DNA of 64,000 nt from Paenibacillus curdlanolyticus YK9 (GCF_000179615.1 NZ_AEDD01000004.1:62001-126000), one strand, 5' to 3'; positions 36,463-46,798 are shown, numbered from the stretch's first letter. Notes: generated by a model not told the origin, from the letters alone. Numbers and translations: made by a program.

Positions 36463-37695
36463 CTACACACGTTCCGCAATCGAGGCCGCTTCGTGCAGGA
36501 GTGATTCCCGCTCCGCTTCTACCGTCCCTTTGGCCGTCAAAATCGTACGAAGGCTAGCCAGCGCCGCGTCAACCTCAGCAGCGGAAGGCAGACGGCCGGA
36601 TTGCTCAAGCTCCTGCTGCATGCGGCTAATCACCCGATAGGGCGCGATGACGCCTGCCTCATACGCAGCAGGATCTCCGTTCGTATTGCGCGTCGTTACG
36701 GCGATTGCCAAGCAGCGGTCGATAAAGCTCGGCTGCCGCCTGCCCAGCTCCAGCATGCGGGCATGGCCATCCGCATCATCCCATGCATAGGCCTGCATAT
36801 TGCGGGCCGTTCTGCGCACCAGCTTGGTCAGCACCGTGTTCGGACCTAGCTCAATGGCATGCGACACGCCTTGCCGCTGCATATAACGAATCGATTCCGC
36901 CCAGCGCACGGGAAGAACAAGCTGACGGGCCAAGCCATCAATCATCGCCTGCTTGCCTGCCTCAGTATCCATGGCAAAAGGCTCGGCGGTTACGTTGGAC
37001 ACGACAGGGCAGCTTGGACGCATCAGCTCATACTGCGCCAGCTGCTCCCGCAGCCGCTCCGCCGCAGGCGCCATAAGCGGCGTGTGGAACGGGACGCGAG
37101 ACAGCAGGGGCACGACGCGCCCTCCCATTTGAACCAGCGCTTCCGAAGCCGCGCTGACTGCCTCTTGGTGTCCCGCGATGACCGTCTGGTCCGCTGCATT
37201 GCGGCAAGCAATCCAGACGGCCTGCTCCGCGCCGCCAAGATTAAGCCGCTCGCATTGCGCCGCTACGATCGCAGCGTCCAGCCCATTGACCGCTGCAAGC
37301 GCCCCTCCGCCGACAGGCGTCGCCGCCTCCATTGCCTCGCCCCGAAACCGGACGAGCTCCGCCGCGTCCCGCAGCCGTAGCACGCCTGCGCAGGTTAGCG
37401 CCGACAGCTCGCCCAAGCTATGGCCAGCCATGAAGGCCGGCTTCACGCCGACCTGCTGCACGTACACTCGGTACGCGGCTACGCTGCTAATGAGCATCGC
37501 TTGTTGGGCGTACGCGATGCTCTCTTGCTCTCGGAAGCCTTCCTTGAAGCACATGGCCGCCATCGGGATGCCCAGCGTATCCGCCGCTTCCTCGAAGGTT
37601 TCGCGAACGGCGGCATACCGTTCATGCCACTCGCGCATCATTCCGATGTACTGCGCCCCCGTTCCCGGGAACAATAAAGCCGTTTTTCCAATCAT
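36463..37695 (-). CDS. Trans-acting malonyl transacylase (FenF/FabD-like)
   Basis: 410 residues. FabD fold with FPGTGAQY at the N-terminus, active Ser93 in GHSLGE, Arg in RFRGEAM, and His204 in VPFHTPLM. A ~100-residue C-terminal extension beyond the core gives a length like FenF of the mycosubtilin system. It should load malonyl onto the ACP that follows the AT-less KS. Start ATG 37695 overlaps the stop of the upstream synthetase (ATGA); the open frame extends upstream inside that gene but is not FabD-like. Confidence 0.92.
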   Translation of the reverse strand: MIGKTALLFPGTGAQYIGMMREWHERYAAVRETFEEAADTLGIPMAAMCFKEGFREQESIAYAQQAMLISSVAAYRVYVQQVGVKPAFMAGHSLGELSALTCAGVLRLRDAAELVRFRGEAMEAATPVGGGALAAVNGLDAAIVAAQCERLNLGGAEQAVWIACRNAADQTVIAGHQEAVSAASEALVQMGGRVVPLLSRVPFHTPLMAPAAERLREQLAQYELMRPSCPVVSNVTAEPFAMDTEAGKQAMIDGLARQLVLPVRWAESIRYMQRQGVSHAIELGPNTVLTKLVRRTARNMQAYAWDDADGHARMLELGRRQPSFIDRCLAIAVTTRNTNGDPAAYEAGVIAPYRVISRMQQELEQSGRLPSAAEVDAALASLRTILTAKGTVEAERESLLHEAASIAERV

Positions 37696-40600
37696 TGCGC
37701 TCCTCCTCCCGATACGGCTGATACGCTCTCTTCCAGCTGCGCGAACCAGCGAATCAGCTTCGTATAGCCCTGCATAAGCAATTTCACTTTGCCTTTGCGA
37801 AGCCGTTCGGCGGCATGCTCGCAATACAGCACGACACGGCGGCTTTCGATCCGGTAGGACACAGCCAAATCGAAGATGTCCGTCAGTCGATCCCGCGATT
37901 GGAAATGGTCTTGATGGTAGAACAATGCTGCAATCCCGTTAGCCGGCTTTTGCAGCGGCTGCTTGACAGCCATTTTCCAATCGAAGCCTTCCTCATGTGC
38001 AGAAGCCTGTCGAATCGCGGATGCAATCGTGTGCACGATTGGCGAAAAATGTTCCGCTTGCCGCAAGTCGACGTCTACCGGCAATATCCGGTCTCCCGCA
38101 TGGCCGTAATGGACGGCCTGCTCGGCATTTTTCGTCACTTGGGCGAATAAGTAGCCATAGAGCGCAAGCAGGATTGGACCTACCCCATCGCCGCTTGCTG
38201 CTCCGGCCCGGATCAACTGCTCGGATAAATCGGCTTCGAGCTGAATTCGGAGCGTCGTCCCCGCTTCTTCTCCCTCCGAGCGGTTCGTGAAGAAATCTTC
38301 CGGCAGCTCGATGCAGCGCATGGAGACCGAAGACGACGCGCTGCCCGTCCGATCCGCAATAACGGCGGCAAGCTTCTCAATCGTCGGATAAGCGAACAGA
38401 TCCGTAACCGTCAGCATGCCTGGGAAGCTCTCCTCCAGCTTCGCGTGCATGCGGAGCAGCAGCAGAGAATGTCCGCCGAGCTCGAAGAACTGGTCATGAA
38501 TGCCCACCCGTTCCACGTTCAGCAATTCGCTCCACACCTGCGCAAGCTGCTCCTCTACCGCATTGCTTGGCGCCGCGTACTGCTGCTGAGCGGAGAGATT
38601 CGACTCCAGCTTGGCGAGCATGCCGCGGTTCGCCTTGCCGCTCGCGGTTAACGGCATCGTCTCCAGCATCGTGTAGGAGGCTGGAATCATGTAGTCTGGC
38701 AGCATCGTGCCTAGATGGCGCCGAATATCGGCCACGCTAACGTCCTGCTTGGCTACGATATAAGCGCATAGCCGGCTGTCGCCTTGCGGCGCCTGCTTCA
38801 CCAGCACAGCCGATTCGGCGATGCTCTCATGCTTCAGAAGAGCGGCTTCGATTTCCCCAAGCTCGATCCGGTATCCCCGCAGCTTCACTTGATGGTCTAA
38901 GCGGCCCAAATATTCGATGTTCCCGTCAGGCAGCCATCTCGCCAAATCGCCCGTGCGATACATGCGCGTCCCGGGTACGAACGGATTGCTGACGAACTTC
39001 TCGGCCGTCAGCTCCTCCCGATTGCGGTACCCCCGCGCTAGCCCGATACCGGCAATGCACAGCTCTCCTTGCAGCCCTTCCGGCTGCAGGCGATCATGCT
39101 CATTGACGATGTACAGCTGGATGTTGTCGATCGGCCTTCCGATCGGCACCGAATCCAGCTCCCCGTTCGGCAAACAATCGTAGAAGGAAACGTCGATCGC
39201 CGCCTCGGTCGGGCCATACAGGTTGATCAGTCTGGTCGAGCGGTCCATGCGGTTAAGGAGCAATGCATAGAACCGTTCCATGACAGGAACCGGCAATGCT
39301 TCTCCGCTGGCGAATACGCGGTTCAGGCTGGCAAGCTTGTCCGATAAGGATGCAGCAGCGCCCGTGCGCTCAGGCTCAATTTCAAGCTGCCGGTCCACAT
39401 AGTCGAGGAATAAGTGCAGCATCGACGGGACAAAATGCATCGTCGTAACCCGGCGGCGGCCAATCGTCGAGACGATCGCTTCCGGGTCCTTCTCCTGTCC
39501 CGGCTCCAGCAAACAGACTGCAGCGCCTGCGAAGCTCCACCAGAACAGCTCCCATACCGACACATCGAACGTATAAGGCGTCTTTTGCAAAATGACATCA
39601 TCGGAACCAAGCGGATACCGCTGCTGCATCCAACAAATTCGGTTGACGACCGCCCGGTGCTCGATCATTACGCCCTTCGGATTGCCCGTGGAGCCTGACG
39701 TGTAGATGATGTAGGCAAGATCGTCGGCGCGCACATCCGTGTGCAAATTGGACTCGTCTCCTTGCAGCTGGTCGAGACGTTCAAGGCTGATCGCCGCAAT
39801 TCCCCTCGACTGCGCCAACGGCAGCCATCGCTCTCTCGCAAGCAGCAGCATCGCGCCGCTGTCCTCAAGCAAGTAAGCGATCCGCTCTTCCGGATCGTCT
39901 GGCGATATCGGCAAATAGGCGCCGCCCGCCTTCACAATCGCAAGGATAGCGATTATCATCTCCGGCGAACGGGCAGTCAGGACGGCAGCTACGCGGTTTG
40001 GCCCAAGGCCGTCCTTCGCCAGCTCGCGCGCCAGCCGATTCGCCCGGGCATTGAGCTCCCCATACGTCAGCTCGATGTCGCCAAACCAGAGCGCCGGGCG
40101 GTCAGGCTGCTGAAGCGCCTGCTCTTCGAACCAGCTGTGGAGAGGGCGTTCAACCGGATAGTCGCGGGTCGTATCGTTAAACGTATGCAGCACCCGCTCC
40201 CGCTCTCTTGCGGACAGTATTTCGATTTCGCCGATTCGCTGCTCCGGCCTCGCTGAAACTTCCGCAATGATCGCCCGGAAATGGCGAATAAGGCGGCCGA
40301 TCGTTTTGGGCATAAATAGCGCAGTCGCGTATTCAAACTTGCAAGCGAGCCCGCCCTCATGCTCGGAAACCTCCAGCGTCAGGTCAAATTTCGCGCTGCG
40401 ATGCGGCAGGTCGATCCGCATCATGCTTGCGCCGCCGAGCGCCAACTCGGGAATGTCCATGTTCTGCATGACAAACATGACGTCGAACAGCGGATTACGA
40501 CTCGTATCCCGGCTGAGCGGCAAGCTGCCGACCAACTCCTCGAACGGGTATTCCGCATGCTCGAATGCCGCCAAAACGTTGCCCTTTACTTCCTCAAGGA

Positions 40601-43600
40601 AGTGAAGGAATGTTTTGCCTGCGGCAGGATAATGGCGAAGCGGCAAGGTTTGGACGAACATCCCGATCGAATCTCGGAGATCCGCATGCGGACGCCCCGC
40701 AACCGGCGAGCCGACCACAACATCCGACTGGCCCGAATAACGAGACAACAGCACATTAAACATCGCCAAGATGACCATGTATAACGTCGTTTGCGATTGA
40801 AGCGCCAGCTGCTTCAGGGCGAGCGTTTCTCCGTCGCTTAAGCGGAATAACGATACATCCCCTTCATACGATTGCATCGCTGGACGCTTGAAGTCGGTCG
40901 GCAGCTGCAGCACAGGCGCGCCGTCCTCAAATTGGCTTAGCCAATATTGCCGCTGGCTCTGAATGGAAGGGCTGGCTAAGCGATCAAGCTGCCATGCCGC
41001 AAAATCGGTATATTGAACGGGCAGCGCCGCCAGCTCGCGCCCCTCGTAGAGGGCAGTAAAGTCTTGGACCAGCACCGCCATCGATACGCCGTCAGAGACG
41101 ATATGATGCATGTCGAACAACAGGATTTCGCTGCTCGCCGTTTCATCCGGCAGCTCCAGCAAGCCGACGCGCAGCAGCGGAGCCTTCGCAAGGTCGAATG
41201 GCCGTACGAACGTGCGGAAAACATCTGCAACAGTGGCTTCATCCCCTGCAACATACGTTTCCAGCTGCACGGAGGCATGCGCATGAACCTTTTGCACGGG
41301 GACGCCATCGATCTGCTCGAACGCTGTTCGCAAGCTTTCATGCCTCGCGATTAGCGATGCGACAGCCCGTCTCAAGCGCTCCCGATCAATCAGGCCTTCC
41401 GCCTGCAAGGCTACTGGCAGATGATAAGCCGTTCCGATCTCTTGGAATTGCTGCAAAATATAAAGCCGGCTCTGTGCGGACGACAGCGGATAATGCTCGC
41501 GCTTCTCCACTCGCGGAATCGGTTCGAATGCCATTGGCGCGCGATGGTCGATCACCTCGGCCATTGCCTGCACCGTCGGCGTGTGGAAAATCTCGCGCAG
41601 CTCAAGCTGCACATGGAACGCGCGGTGCACCGCTTCGATGAGGTGAACGGCTTTGAGGGAATGCCCGCCCAGCTCGAAGAAATTGTCCGTGATGCCGACG
41701 CGCTCGACGTGAAGAATGTCCCGCCACAGCGCGGCAAGCTTCGCTTGCGTCTCCGTGCTTGGCTCCACGTATGTTTTCCCGAGCAGCAGCGTCGCCTCCA
41801 TCGCGGCCAACGCGTGTCGATCGGCTTTGCCGCTTGCGGAAAGCGGCATTCGCTCGATCTGGGAGAAGTACGCCGGAACCATGTATTCCGGCAGCCTTCG
41901 AGCCAAATAAGCGCGCAGCGCAGAAGCATCGAGCGGCTGCACGGCTACCAAGTAAGCATGCAGCGCCAGCTCTCCGTCAGCATCCGGCTCCGCCAGCACG
42001 ACGGCTTCCCGCACTTCCTCCATTTGCAGCAAGTGATGCTCGATCTCGCCTAGCTCCATTCGGAAACCGCGAATTTTGACCTGATGATCCAGCCGGCCCA
42101 TATAGATAACTTGTCCGTCTGGTCGCAGCTTCGCCAAGTCGCCTGTCCGGTACATGCGCGTTCCCGCTTCGAACGGATTCGGTACGAACCGCTCGGCCGT
42201 CAGCTCAAGGCGTTCCCAATACCCACGCGCCAGTCCCGCGCCGCCTATGCACAGCTCGCCCGGTACGCCCGGCGGGCAGAGACGCAATGCCGCATCAACC
42301 ACGTATAGCTGCGTGTTGGCGATGGGCTTGCCGATTGGAACGGCATGCAGCTTACCAGCTGTCGAGCAGTCAAAATGGGAGACGTCGACGGTCGCTTCGG
42401 TCGGCCCATATAAATTGATCAGACGCGTGCCATGCTGCGCATGCAGGCGGGCATTGAACCGCTCCGCCTGCCGAAGCGGCAATGCTTCGCCGCTGGCGAA
42501 TACGAGCCGCAAGCTGGCGAGCGCTGCCGCTTGCTCGGGGCGAGCCTCGAGATAGGCCAGCATCAGCTGCAGCATCGACGGCACGAAGTGCATGGTCGTA
42601 ATGCCGCGCTGCGCGATGGCTTGTACGATCGCTTCAGGCTCTTTTTCGCCGCCAGGCGCGAGGAAATGAACGGATGCCCCCGCCTGCGCCCACCAGAACA
42701 GCTCCCACACCGAAACGTCGAACGTGAAGGCCGTTTTTTGCAAAATAACATCGCTGTCGCCGATCGGATAAGCGCTCTGCATCCACTCGATCCGGTTAAT
42801 GACCGAACGATGCTCGATCATGACACCCTTCGGATTGCCAGTCGAGCCGGATGTGTAGATCACGTATGCCAAACTGTCGGGCTTCGCTGCAGCTGGCAGA
42901 TTGCCGGCTTCTCCTTCGTAGAGGCTCTCGTCATCCAGCTCCAGCCTTGTTCCTGCGAATGGGATCGACCCAAAGCGCCCATCCTGCACAAGCAGCAGCT
43001 CGGCCCCCGCATCCTCCAGCATGTAGCGGATACGTTCCTCCGGCAGCTCCGGCGCAATCGGCAGATACGCGCCGCCCGCCTTCAGAATAGCCAGGATGCC
43101 GGCAATCATTTGCGGAGAACGCTCGGTCATAATCGGAACGATGCGGTCCCGCTTAACGCCGCGCCGCCGCAGCTCGCGCGCCAGCTGGTTCGCTCGCGCA
43201 TTCAGCTCACCATACGTGAGCGCAGCCGCATGATCGAATGTTGCTGCGACCCGATCGGGATGTGCCTCCGCCTGCATCTCCACCCACTCATGCAGCAATC
43301 GCGATTCCGAGAATGGCGTCGCTGTCGGATTATAGGCGAGCAATTGCTGCTGCTGCTCTTCTTCTGATAGCAGCCCAAGATCGGCAAGCCGCGTATGCGG
43401 CGAAGCAACCGCCTGCTCAAGCAGGCGCAGGAATTCATTGCCCAGACGCGCGACGGTCTCTTCCGCGAACAAGTCTGTGTTGTATTCCCAAGCCAGCTCC
43501 CATTGCGCGCTGCCATGCAAGTACACGTCCAGCTTCAGGTCCAGCTTCGCAGTGCCACCGGGAAGCGCATAATGCGCAGCCGTAACCTCGTTGGAGGCCA

Positions 43601-46600
43601 GCTTGCTCGCAAAATCCGATTGGTTATGCAGCACAACCATCGTATCGAACAGCGGATTGCGCGAAGGATGCGCCTGATGGCGCGTCAGCGCTGCTATTTC
43701 CTCATAAGGAAGCTGCTGATGGGCAAAATCCTGCTCAATCTCCTGCTCCGCATGCTGTACGTATTGCGCCCAGCTCGTGCTTGCATCGATTCGGAACCGA
43801 ATCGGCATATATTCGATGAAAGCGCCAACGATTTTGGACAGGTCCGCATCGTTGCGGCCCGCAACCAATGCCCCGATGATCAGGTCTTCTTGGCGGGCGT
43901 ACTTGTGCAAAATAAAGGAAAAGGCGGACAGCAGCACCGTATGGAGCGAGATTTGCTCCCGCTTCATCCATGCTTGCAATTGGGAAGAGAGCAGCTCCGG
44001 CACTTGCACGCGGATCAGGTCCCCGTTATAGGTGCGGCGCTCTGGCCTTTCGTAATCCGTCGGCAAATCCAATACCGGAATCTCGCCCTGCAGCCGCTCG
44101 GACCAATAGCTGGCGGCGGCTTGCCGGCGCTGCTGCTCCCGTTGTTGTTGATGCATAGCCTCGATGCTGTCGCCGCCATAGCTGTCATGGCTGCCAGCGT
44201 CGGCGAGGGCTTTGCTCTTGTTATGCAGCCAGACCGCGTAATCGCGGTACTGCAGCTCTGGGACTGGAAGCGTCTCCCCTTGGTACAATTGGAACCATTC
44301 GACTAGCATAATGTTTGCCGAGATGCCGTCGCAGGCAATGTGATGTATGTCTAGGTGTAAAATATGGTAGGGCTGTTTAGACTGAACATAGATGAGGGTA
44401 GATCGTAGTAGAGGTAAGCTATGCAAATCAAAAGGTTGAATCAATTGCGCCAGAAACTTAGGCAATTGCGCCTCGTCCAGTGATTGCTTGTTTAACGTCA
44501 AGCTTGCATTCGAATGCACCGTTTGGCGAACTTCGCCATCGATCATCCCATAGGTGGTGCGCAGCGCTTCATGCCGGTTAACCAGCTGCTGCAGCGCTCG
44601 TTCGAGCCGCTCCGCATCGATCGGTCCGGTCAGCTTCACCGCGAACGGCATATTGTAGGCCGTTCCCGTATCCCCGAGCAGCTGCTGCACGTACATGCGC
44701 TTCTGCGTAGGCGTAACGGGATCATGGCCTCCCGGGCCAGCCTGCTCTGCTTTGTTGATCAGTACGGCCGCAGGTCCCGCCTCCGACTGAAGGATCTTCC
44801 GCGCCAGCGCGCGGATGCTTGCATTGGCTGCGAGCTGCTTAGGCGAAATTTCGACATGAAACTGCTGGTGAACACGCGATAGCAGCCACGAGGCTTTCAG
44901 CGAATCGATGCCATAGTCGTGGAAGGAGGCCGCCAACGAAATCGGGCGCTCCATTACATCCAGCCATATCTCTCTTAGAAGCTGCTCTGTTTCATTCCAT
45001 GGCTCTTCCTGCTCTCCTTCCATGCTTGCGCGGCTGGCGATCAAGCGGCTATACAGCTCCTCCTGCTCGCGGAATTCTCCGCTTACATACTGCTCCACCA
45101 GCTTATAACGCTGCGGCTTGCCGCTTGTCGTCTTCGGAATTTGCCGGACGGCAATGACGCAGCCAAGCTGCAGCCCGATACTTAAGCTAATATGGCTCGT
45201 CAATGACAACACGAGTGCGGCGAAAGCCTCTTCCTTCCCTCTGAACTGGACGAAAGCGACAAGCTCCTCCGTGCCCGAGGCTGTGTTTGCTACGCCGCAG
45301 ACCGCGATTTTGCCCAGCTCGATGCCGTCGATCTCAAGCGCCAGCTGCTCCAGATCATGCGGGAAATAGTTGCGGCCCCCGATGAAAATAATGTCCTTCT
45401 TCCGTCCGGTAATGACCAGCCTGCCGCTTCGCATCAGCCCGATATCGCCGGTATCCAGCCATCCATCTTCGGTAATTAACGCCTGCGTAGCCGCTTCATT
45501 GCGATAATAGCCTTTCGTTACGTTGCCGCCCTTGATCTGAATATGTCCGATCCGATGCTCGCCAAGCGGGCTTCCGCTCTCATCGCAAATGCGAACCTCG
45601 CAATGGCTGACGGGAAAGCCTACATCGGCGAATGTGACGGTCGTATCGCTGCTCTCGCTGCTGAACTGTACGGCCGAGCCTACGCTGATCGACTGCCGCT
45701 CCACATGCACGCTCAGCAGTTCCTCCTCCACCGGAGGGAAGGTGATCGCCAAACTCGCTTCGGCCATGCCATAGACCGGGAACATCGCTTCGCGCCGCAA
45801 TCCGTACGGCGCCATTCGCGTGAGAAACTCATCTGCCAGCGGAGCGGATATCGGCTCTGCCCCGTTGAACAACAGCTTCACGCTGGACAAATCCCAGTCG
45901 ATCTCGCTATCGCTCCCCAGATGATTCAGCACATGCTTGTACCCGAAGTTCGGCGAAGCTAGCTGGGTAATCCGGTAGTCTGACGCTTTCTGCAGCCATA
46001 AGCGCGGGCGCAGCAGGAACAGCGCGGGCTGCATAATCCATTGGCTCATCCCATTCGCCAGCGGGGTCAAATGAAAGCCGATCAACCCCATGTCATGCGT
46101 GAGCGGCATCCAGCTGAGCGCCCTGTCGTCAGCATTCGCCTTTGATCCTTCGACAATTGCCGCAATATTCGTCAATAAATTCCGATGCGTGAGCATCACG
46201 CCTTTGGGATCGCCGGTCGAGCCCGAGGAATATTGGATAAATGCCAAGTCGTCGGAATGTGCGTCGTGGATAATGCCCGGTGAATGATCCGCTTCTTCCG
46301 CCGTGAAGGCACCGGTGTCCCACAGCTGCTCCTGAAAACCGCATTCCGCAAGCGTCGGATACACCTTCGATGAAGCGATTACGAAAGGCCGCTCTGTAAG
46401 CTCCCAGATCCGAGCGACCTTGGCACGCTGCTCTGGCGTTGCGCCTACGGTGACCGGTACTGGAACGATGCCGCCCAGCAAGCTGGCCCAGAAGAACGGG
46501 AGAAAGAGCTCCGGCTCTTCGATCTGAAACAAAAGAAGATCGCCCGCTTTCATCCCCCTGCCTTGCAGTTGGCCTAGCAGCGAACGAGCTTCCTCGTACA

Positions 46601-46712
46601 GCCTCCGATATGGCAGATAAACATCCTCGCGTTTATCGATAAAGGTAATTCCATGCTCCGATTGTGCAGCTCTTGCTAAAGCCTCGTTCATCGTCGCGCA
46701 CACCATGGTCAT
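37692..46712 (-). CDS. Lipo-initiating NRPS: FAAL-ACP-C-A(Ser)-PCP-C-A(Ser)-PCP
   Basis: 3006 residues, first gene of the operon. The N-terminal ~575 residues form a fatty-acyl-AMP ligase (YSSGSTGDPKG ~160, HDMGLIG, NGAEPI), not an amino-acid A domain. ACP follows with DYGIDS (Ser ~604); C1 HHIACDG (~789); A1 (~1110-1620), pocket DVWHVALVDK, Ser-like; PCP1 GGHS (~1684); C2 HHIVSDG (~1868); A2 (~2180-2690), pocket DVWHVALIDK, Ser-like; PCP2 GGHS (~2748); then ~215 residues resembling the second half of a C domain, lacking HHxxxDG. It should start the chain with a fatty acid and add two Ser. The ATG at 46712 lies 6 bases after GGGAGG; an in-frame ATG at 46739 would lie upstream of that site. 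Pocket residues read by eye. Confidence 0.93.
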   Translation of the reverse strand: MTMVCATMNEALARAAQSEHGITFIDKREDVYLPYRRLYEEARSLLGQLQGRGMKAGDLLLFQIEEPELFLPFFWASLLGGIVPVPVTVGATPEQRAKVARIWELTERPFVIASSKVYPTLAECGFQEQLWDTGAFTAEEADHSPGIIHDAHSDDLAFIQYSSGSTGDPKGVMLTHRNLLTNIAAIVEGSKANADDRALSWMPLTHDMGLIGFHLTPLANGMSQWIMQPALFLLRPRLWLQKASDYRITQLASPNFGYKHVLNHLGSDSEIDWDLSSVKLLFNGAEPISAPLADEFLTRMAPYGLRREAMFPVYGMAEASLAITFPPVEEELLSVHVERQSISVGSAVQFSSESSDTTVTFADVGFPVSHCEVRICDESGSPLGEHRIGHIQIKGGNVTKGYYRNEAATQALITEDGWLDTGDIGLMRSGRLVITGRKKDIIFIGGRNYFPHDLEQLALEIDGIELGKIAVCGVANTASGTEELVAFVQFRGKEEAFAALVLSLTSHISLSIGLQLGCVIAVRQIPKTTSGKPQRYKLVEQYVSGEFREQEELYSRLIASRASMEGEQEEPWNETEQLLREIWLDVMERPISLAASFHDYGIDSLKASWLLSRVHQQFHVEISPKQLAANASIRALARKILQSEAGPAAVLINKAEQAGPGGHDPVTPTQKRMYVQQLLGDTGTAYNMPFAVKLTGPIDAERLERALQQLVNRHEALRTTYGMIDGEVRQTVHSNASLTLNKQSLDEAQLPKFLAQLIQPFDLHSLPLLRSTLIYVQSKQPYHILHLDIHHIACDGISANIMLVEWFQLYQGETLPVPELQYRDYAVWLHNKSKALADAGSHDSYGGDSIEAMHQQQREQQRRQAAASYWSERLQGEIPVLDLPTDYERPERRTYNGDLIRVQVPELLSSQLQAWMKREQISLHTVLLSAFSFILHKYARQEDLIIGALVAGRNDADLSKIVGAFIEYMPIRFRIDASTSWAQYVQHAEQEIEQDFAHQQLPYEEIAALTRHQAHPSRNPLFDTMVVLHNQSDFASKLASNEVTAAHYALPGGTAKLDLKLDVYLHGSAQWELAWEYNTDLFAEETVARLGNEFLRLLEQAVASPHTRLADLGLLSEEEQQQQLLAYNPTATPFSESRLLHEWVEMQAEAHPDRVAATFDHAAALTYGELNARANQLARELRRRGVKRDRIVPIMTERSPQMIAGILAILKAGGAYLPIAPELPEERIRYMLEDAGAELLLVQDGRFGSIPFAGTRLELDDESLYEGEAGNLPAAAKPDSLAYVIYTSGSTGNPKGVMIEHRSVINRIEWMQSAYPIGDSDVILQKTAFTFDVSVWELFWWAQAGASVHFLAPGGEKEPEAIVQAIAQRGITTMHFVPSMLQLMLAYLEARPEQAAALASLRLVFASGEALPLRQAERFNARLHAQHGTRLINLYGPTEATVDVSHFDCSTAGKLHAVPIGKPIANTQLYVVDAALRLCPPGVPGELCIGGAGLARGYWERLELTAERFVPNPFEAGTRMYRTGDLAKLRPDGQVIYMGRLDHQVKIRGFRMELGEIEHHLLQMEEVREAVVLAEPDADGELALHAYLVAVQPLDASALRAYLARRLPEYMVPAYFSQIERMPLSASGKADRHALAAMEATLLLGKTYVEPSTETQAKLAALWRDILHVERVGITDNFFELGGHSLKAVHLIEAVHRAFHVQLELREIFHTPTVQAMAEVIDHRAPMAFEPIPRVEKREHYPLSSAQSRLYILQQFQEIGTAYHLPVALQAEGLIDRERLRRAVASLIARHESLRTAFEQIDGVPVQKVHAHASVQLETYVAGDEATVADVFRTFVRPFDLAKAPLLRVGLLELPDETASSEILLFDMHHIVSDGVSMAVLVQDFTALYEGRELAALPVQYTDFAAWQLDRLASPSIQSQRQYWLSQFEDGAPVLQLPTDFKRPAMQSYEGDVSLFRLSDGETLALKQLALQSQTTLYMVILAMFNVLLSRYSGQSDVVVGSPVAGRPHADLRDSIGMFVQTLPLRHYPAAGKTFLHFLEEVKGNVLAAFEHAEYPFEELVGSLPLSRDTSRNPLFDVMFVMQNMDIPELALGGASMMRIDLPHRSAKFDLTLEVSEHEGGLACKFEYATALFMPKTIGRLIRHFRAIIAEVSARPEQRIGEIEILSARERERVLHTFNDTTRDYPVERPLHSWFEEQALQQPDRPALWFGDIELTYGELNARANRLARELAKDGLGPNRVAAVLTARSPEMIIAILAIVKAGGAYLPISPDDPEERIAYLLEDSGAMLLLARERWLPLAQSRGIAAISLERLDQLQGDESNLHTDVRADDLAYIIYTSGSTGNPKGVMIEHRAVVNRICWMQQRYPLGSDDVILQKTPYTFDVSVWELFWWSFAGAAVCLLEPGQEKDPEAIVSTIGRRRVTTMHFVPSMLHLFLDYVDRQLEIEPERTGAAASLSDKLASLNRVFASGEALPVPVMERFYALLLNRMDRSTRLINLYGPTEAAIDVSFYDCLPNGELDSVPIGRPIDNIQLYIVNEHDRLQPEGLQGELCIAGIGLARGYRNREELTAEKFVSNPFVPGTRMYRTGDLARWLPDGNIEYLGRLDHQVKLRGYRIELGEIEAALLKHESIAESAVLVKQAPQGDSRLCAYIVAKQDVSVADIRRHLGTMLPDYMIPASYTMLETMPLTASGKANRGMLAKLESNLSAQQQYAAPSNAVEEQLAQVWSELLNVERVGIHDQFFELGGHSLLLLRMHAKLEESFPGMLTVTDLFAYPTIEKLAAVIADRTGSASSSVSMRCIELPEDFFTNRSEGEEAGTTLRIQLEADLSEQLIRAGAASGDGVGPILLALYGYLFAQVTKNAEQAVHYGHAGDRILPVDVDLRQAEHFSPIVHTIASAIRQASAHEEGFDWKMAVKQPLQKPANGIAALFYHQDHFQSRDRLTDIFDLAVSYRIESRRVVLYCEHAAERLRKGKVKLLMQGYTKLIRWFAQLEESVSAVSGGGAQ

Positions 46713-46743
46713 GAACGTCCTCCCTTGAATAAAAATCATGATT

Positions 46744-46759
46744 GTTCAAACGTTTGCAC
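46744..46759. promoter_or_regulatory. LacI-type operator in the synthetase leader
   Basis: 16 bases around CAAACGTTTG with one mismatched pair, identical to 11753-11768 near mdxE. It lies ~90 bases after the predicted start site and ~30 bases before the start codon. Confidence 0.65.
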
Positions 46760-46776
46760 GTAAAATAAAAATAAAA

Positions 46777-46798
46777 TGTGTTCAATCGCTTAAACACA
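46777..46798. promoter_or_regulatory. Second operator-like palindrome in the synthetase leader
   Basis: TGTGTTCAA and TTAAACACA flank a central ATCG/GC step, an imperfect 22-base palindrome ~20 bases from the CAAACGTTTG site. Confidence 0.5.

Noticed and set aside
15600-46000. Repeated A/PCP/C blocks as assembly duplication
   Set aside because: The blocks differ throughout and give different pocket residues, as expected for paralogous NRPS modules.
44900-46712. Ordinary amino-acid adenylation domain at the start of the first synthetase
   Set aside because: HDMGLIG and NGAEPI contexts and the overall core are those of fatty-acyl-AMP ligases, and no amino-acid pocket motif (FDxSxxE) is present.
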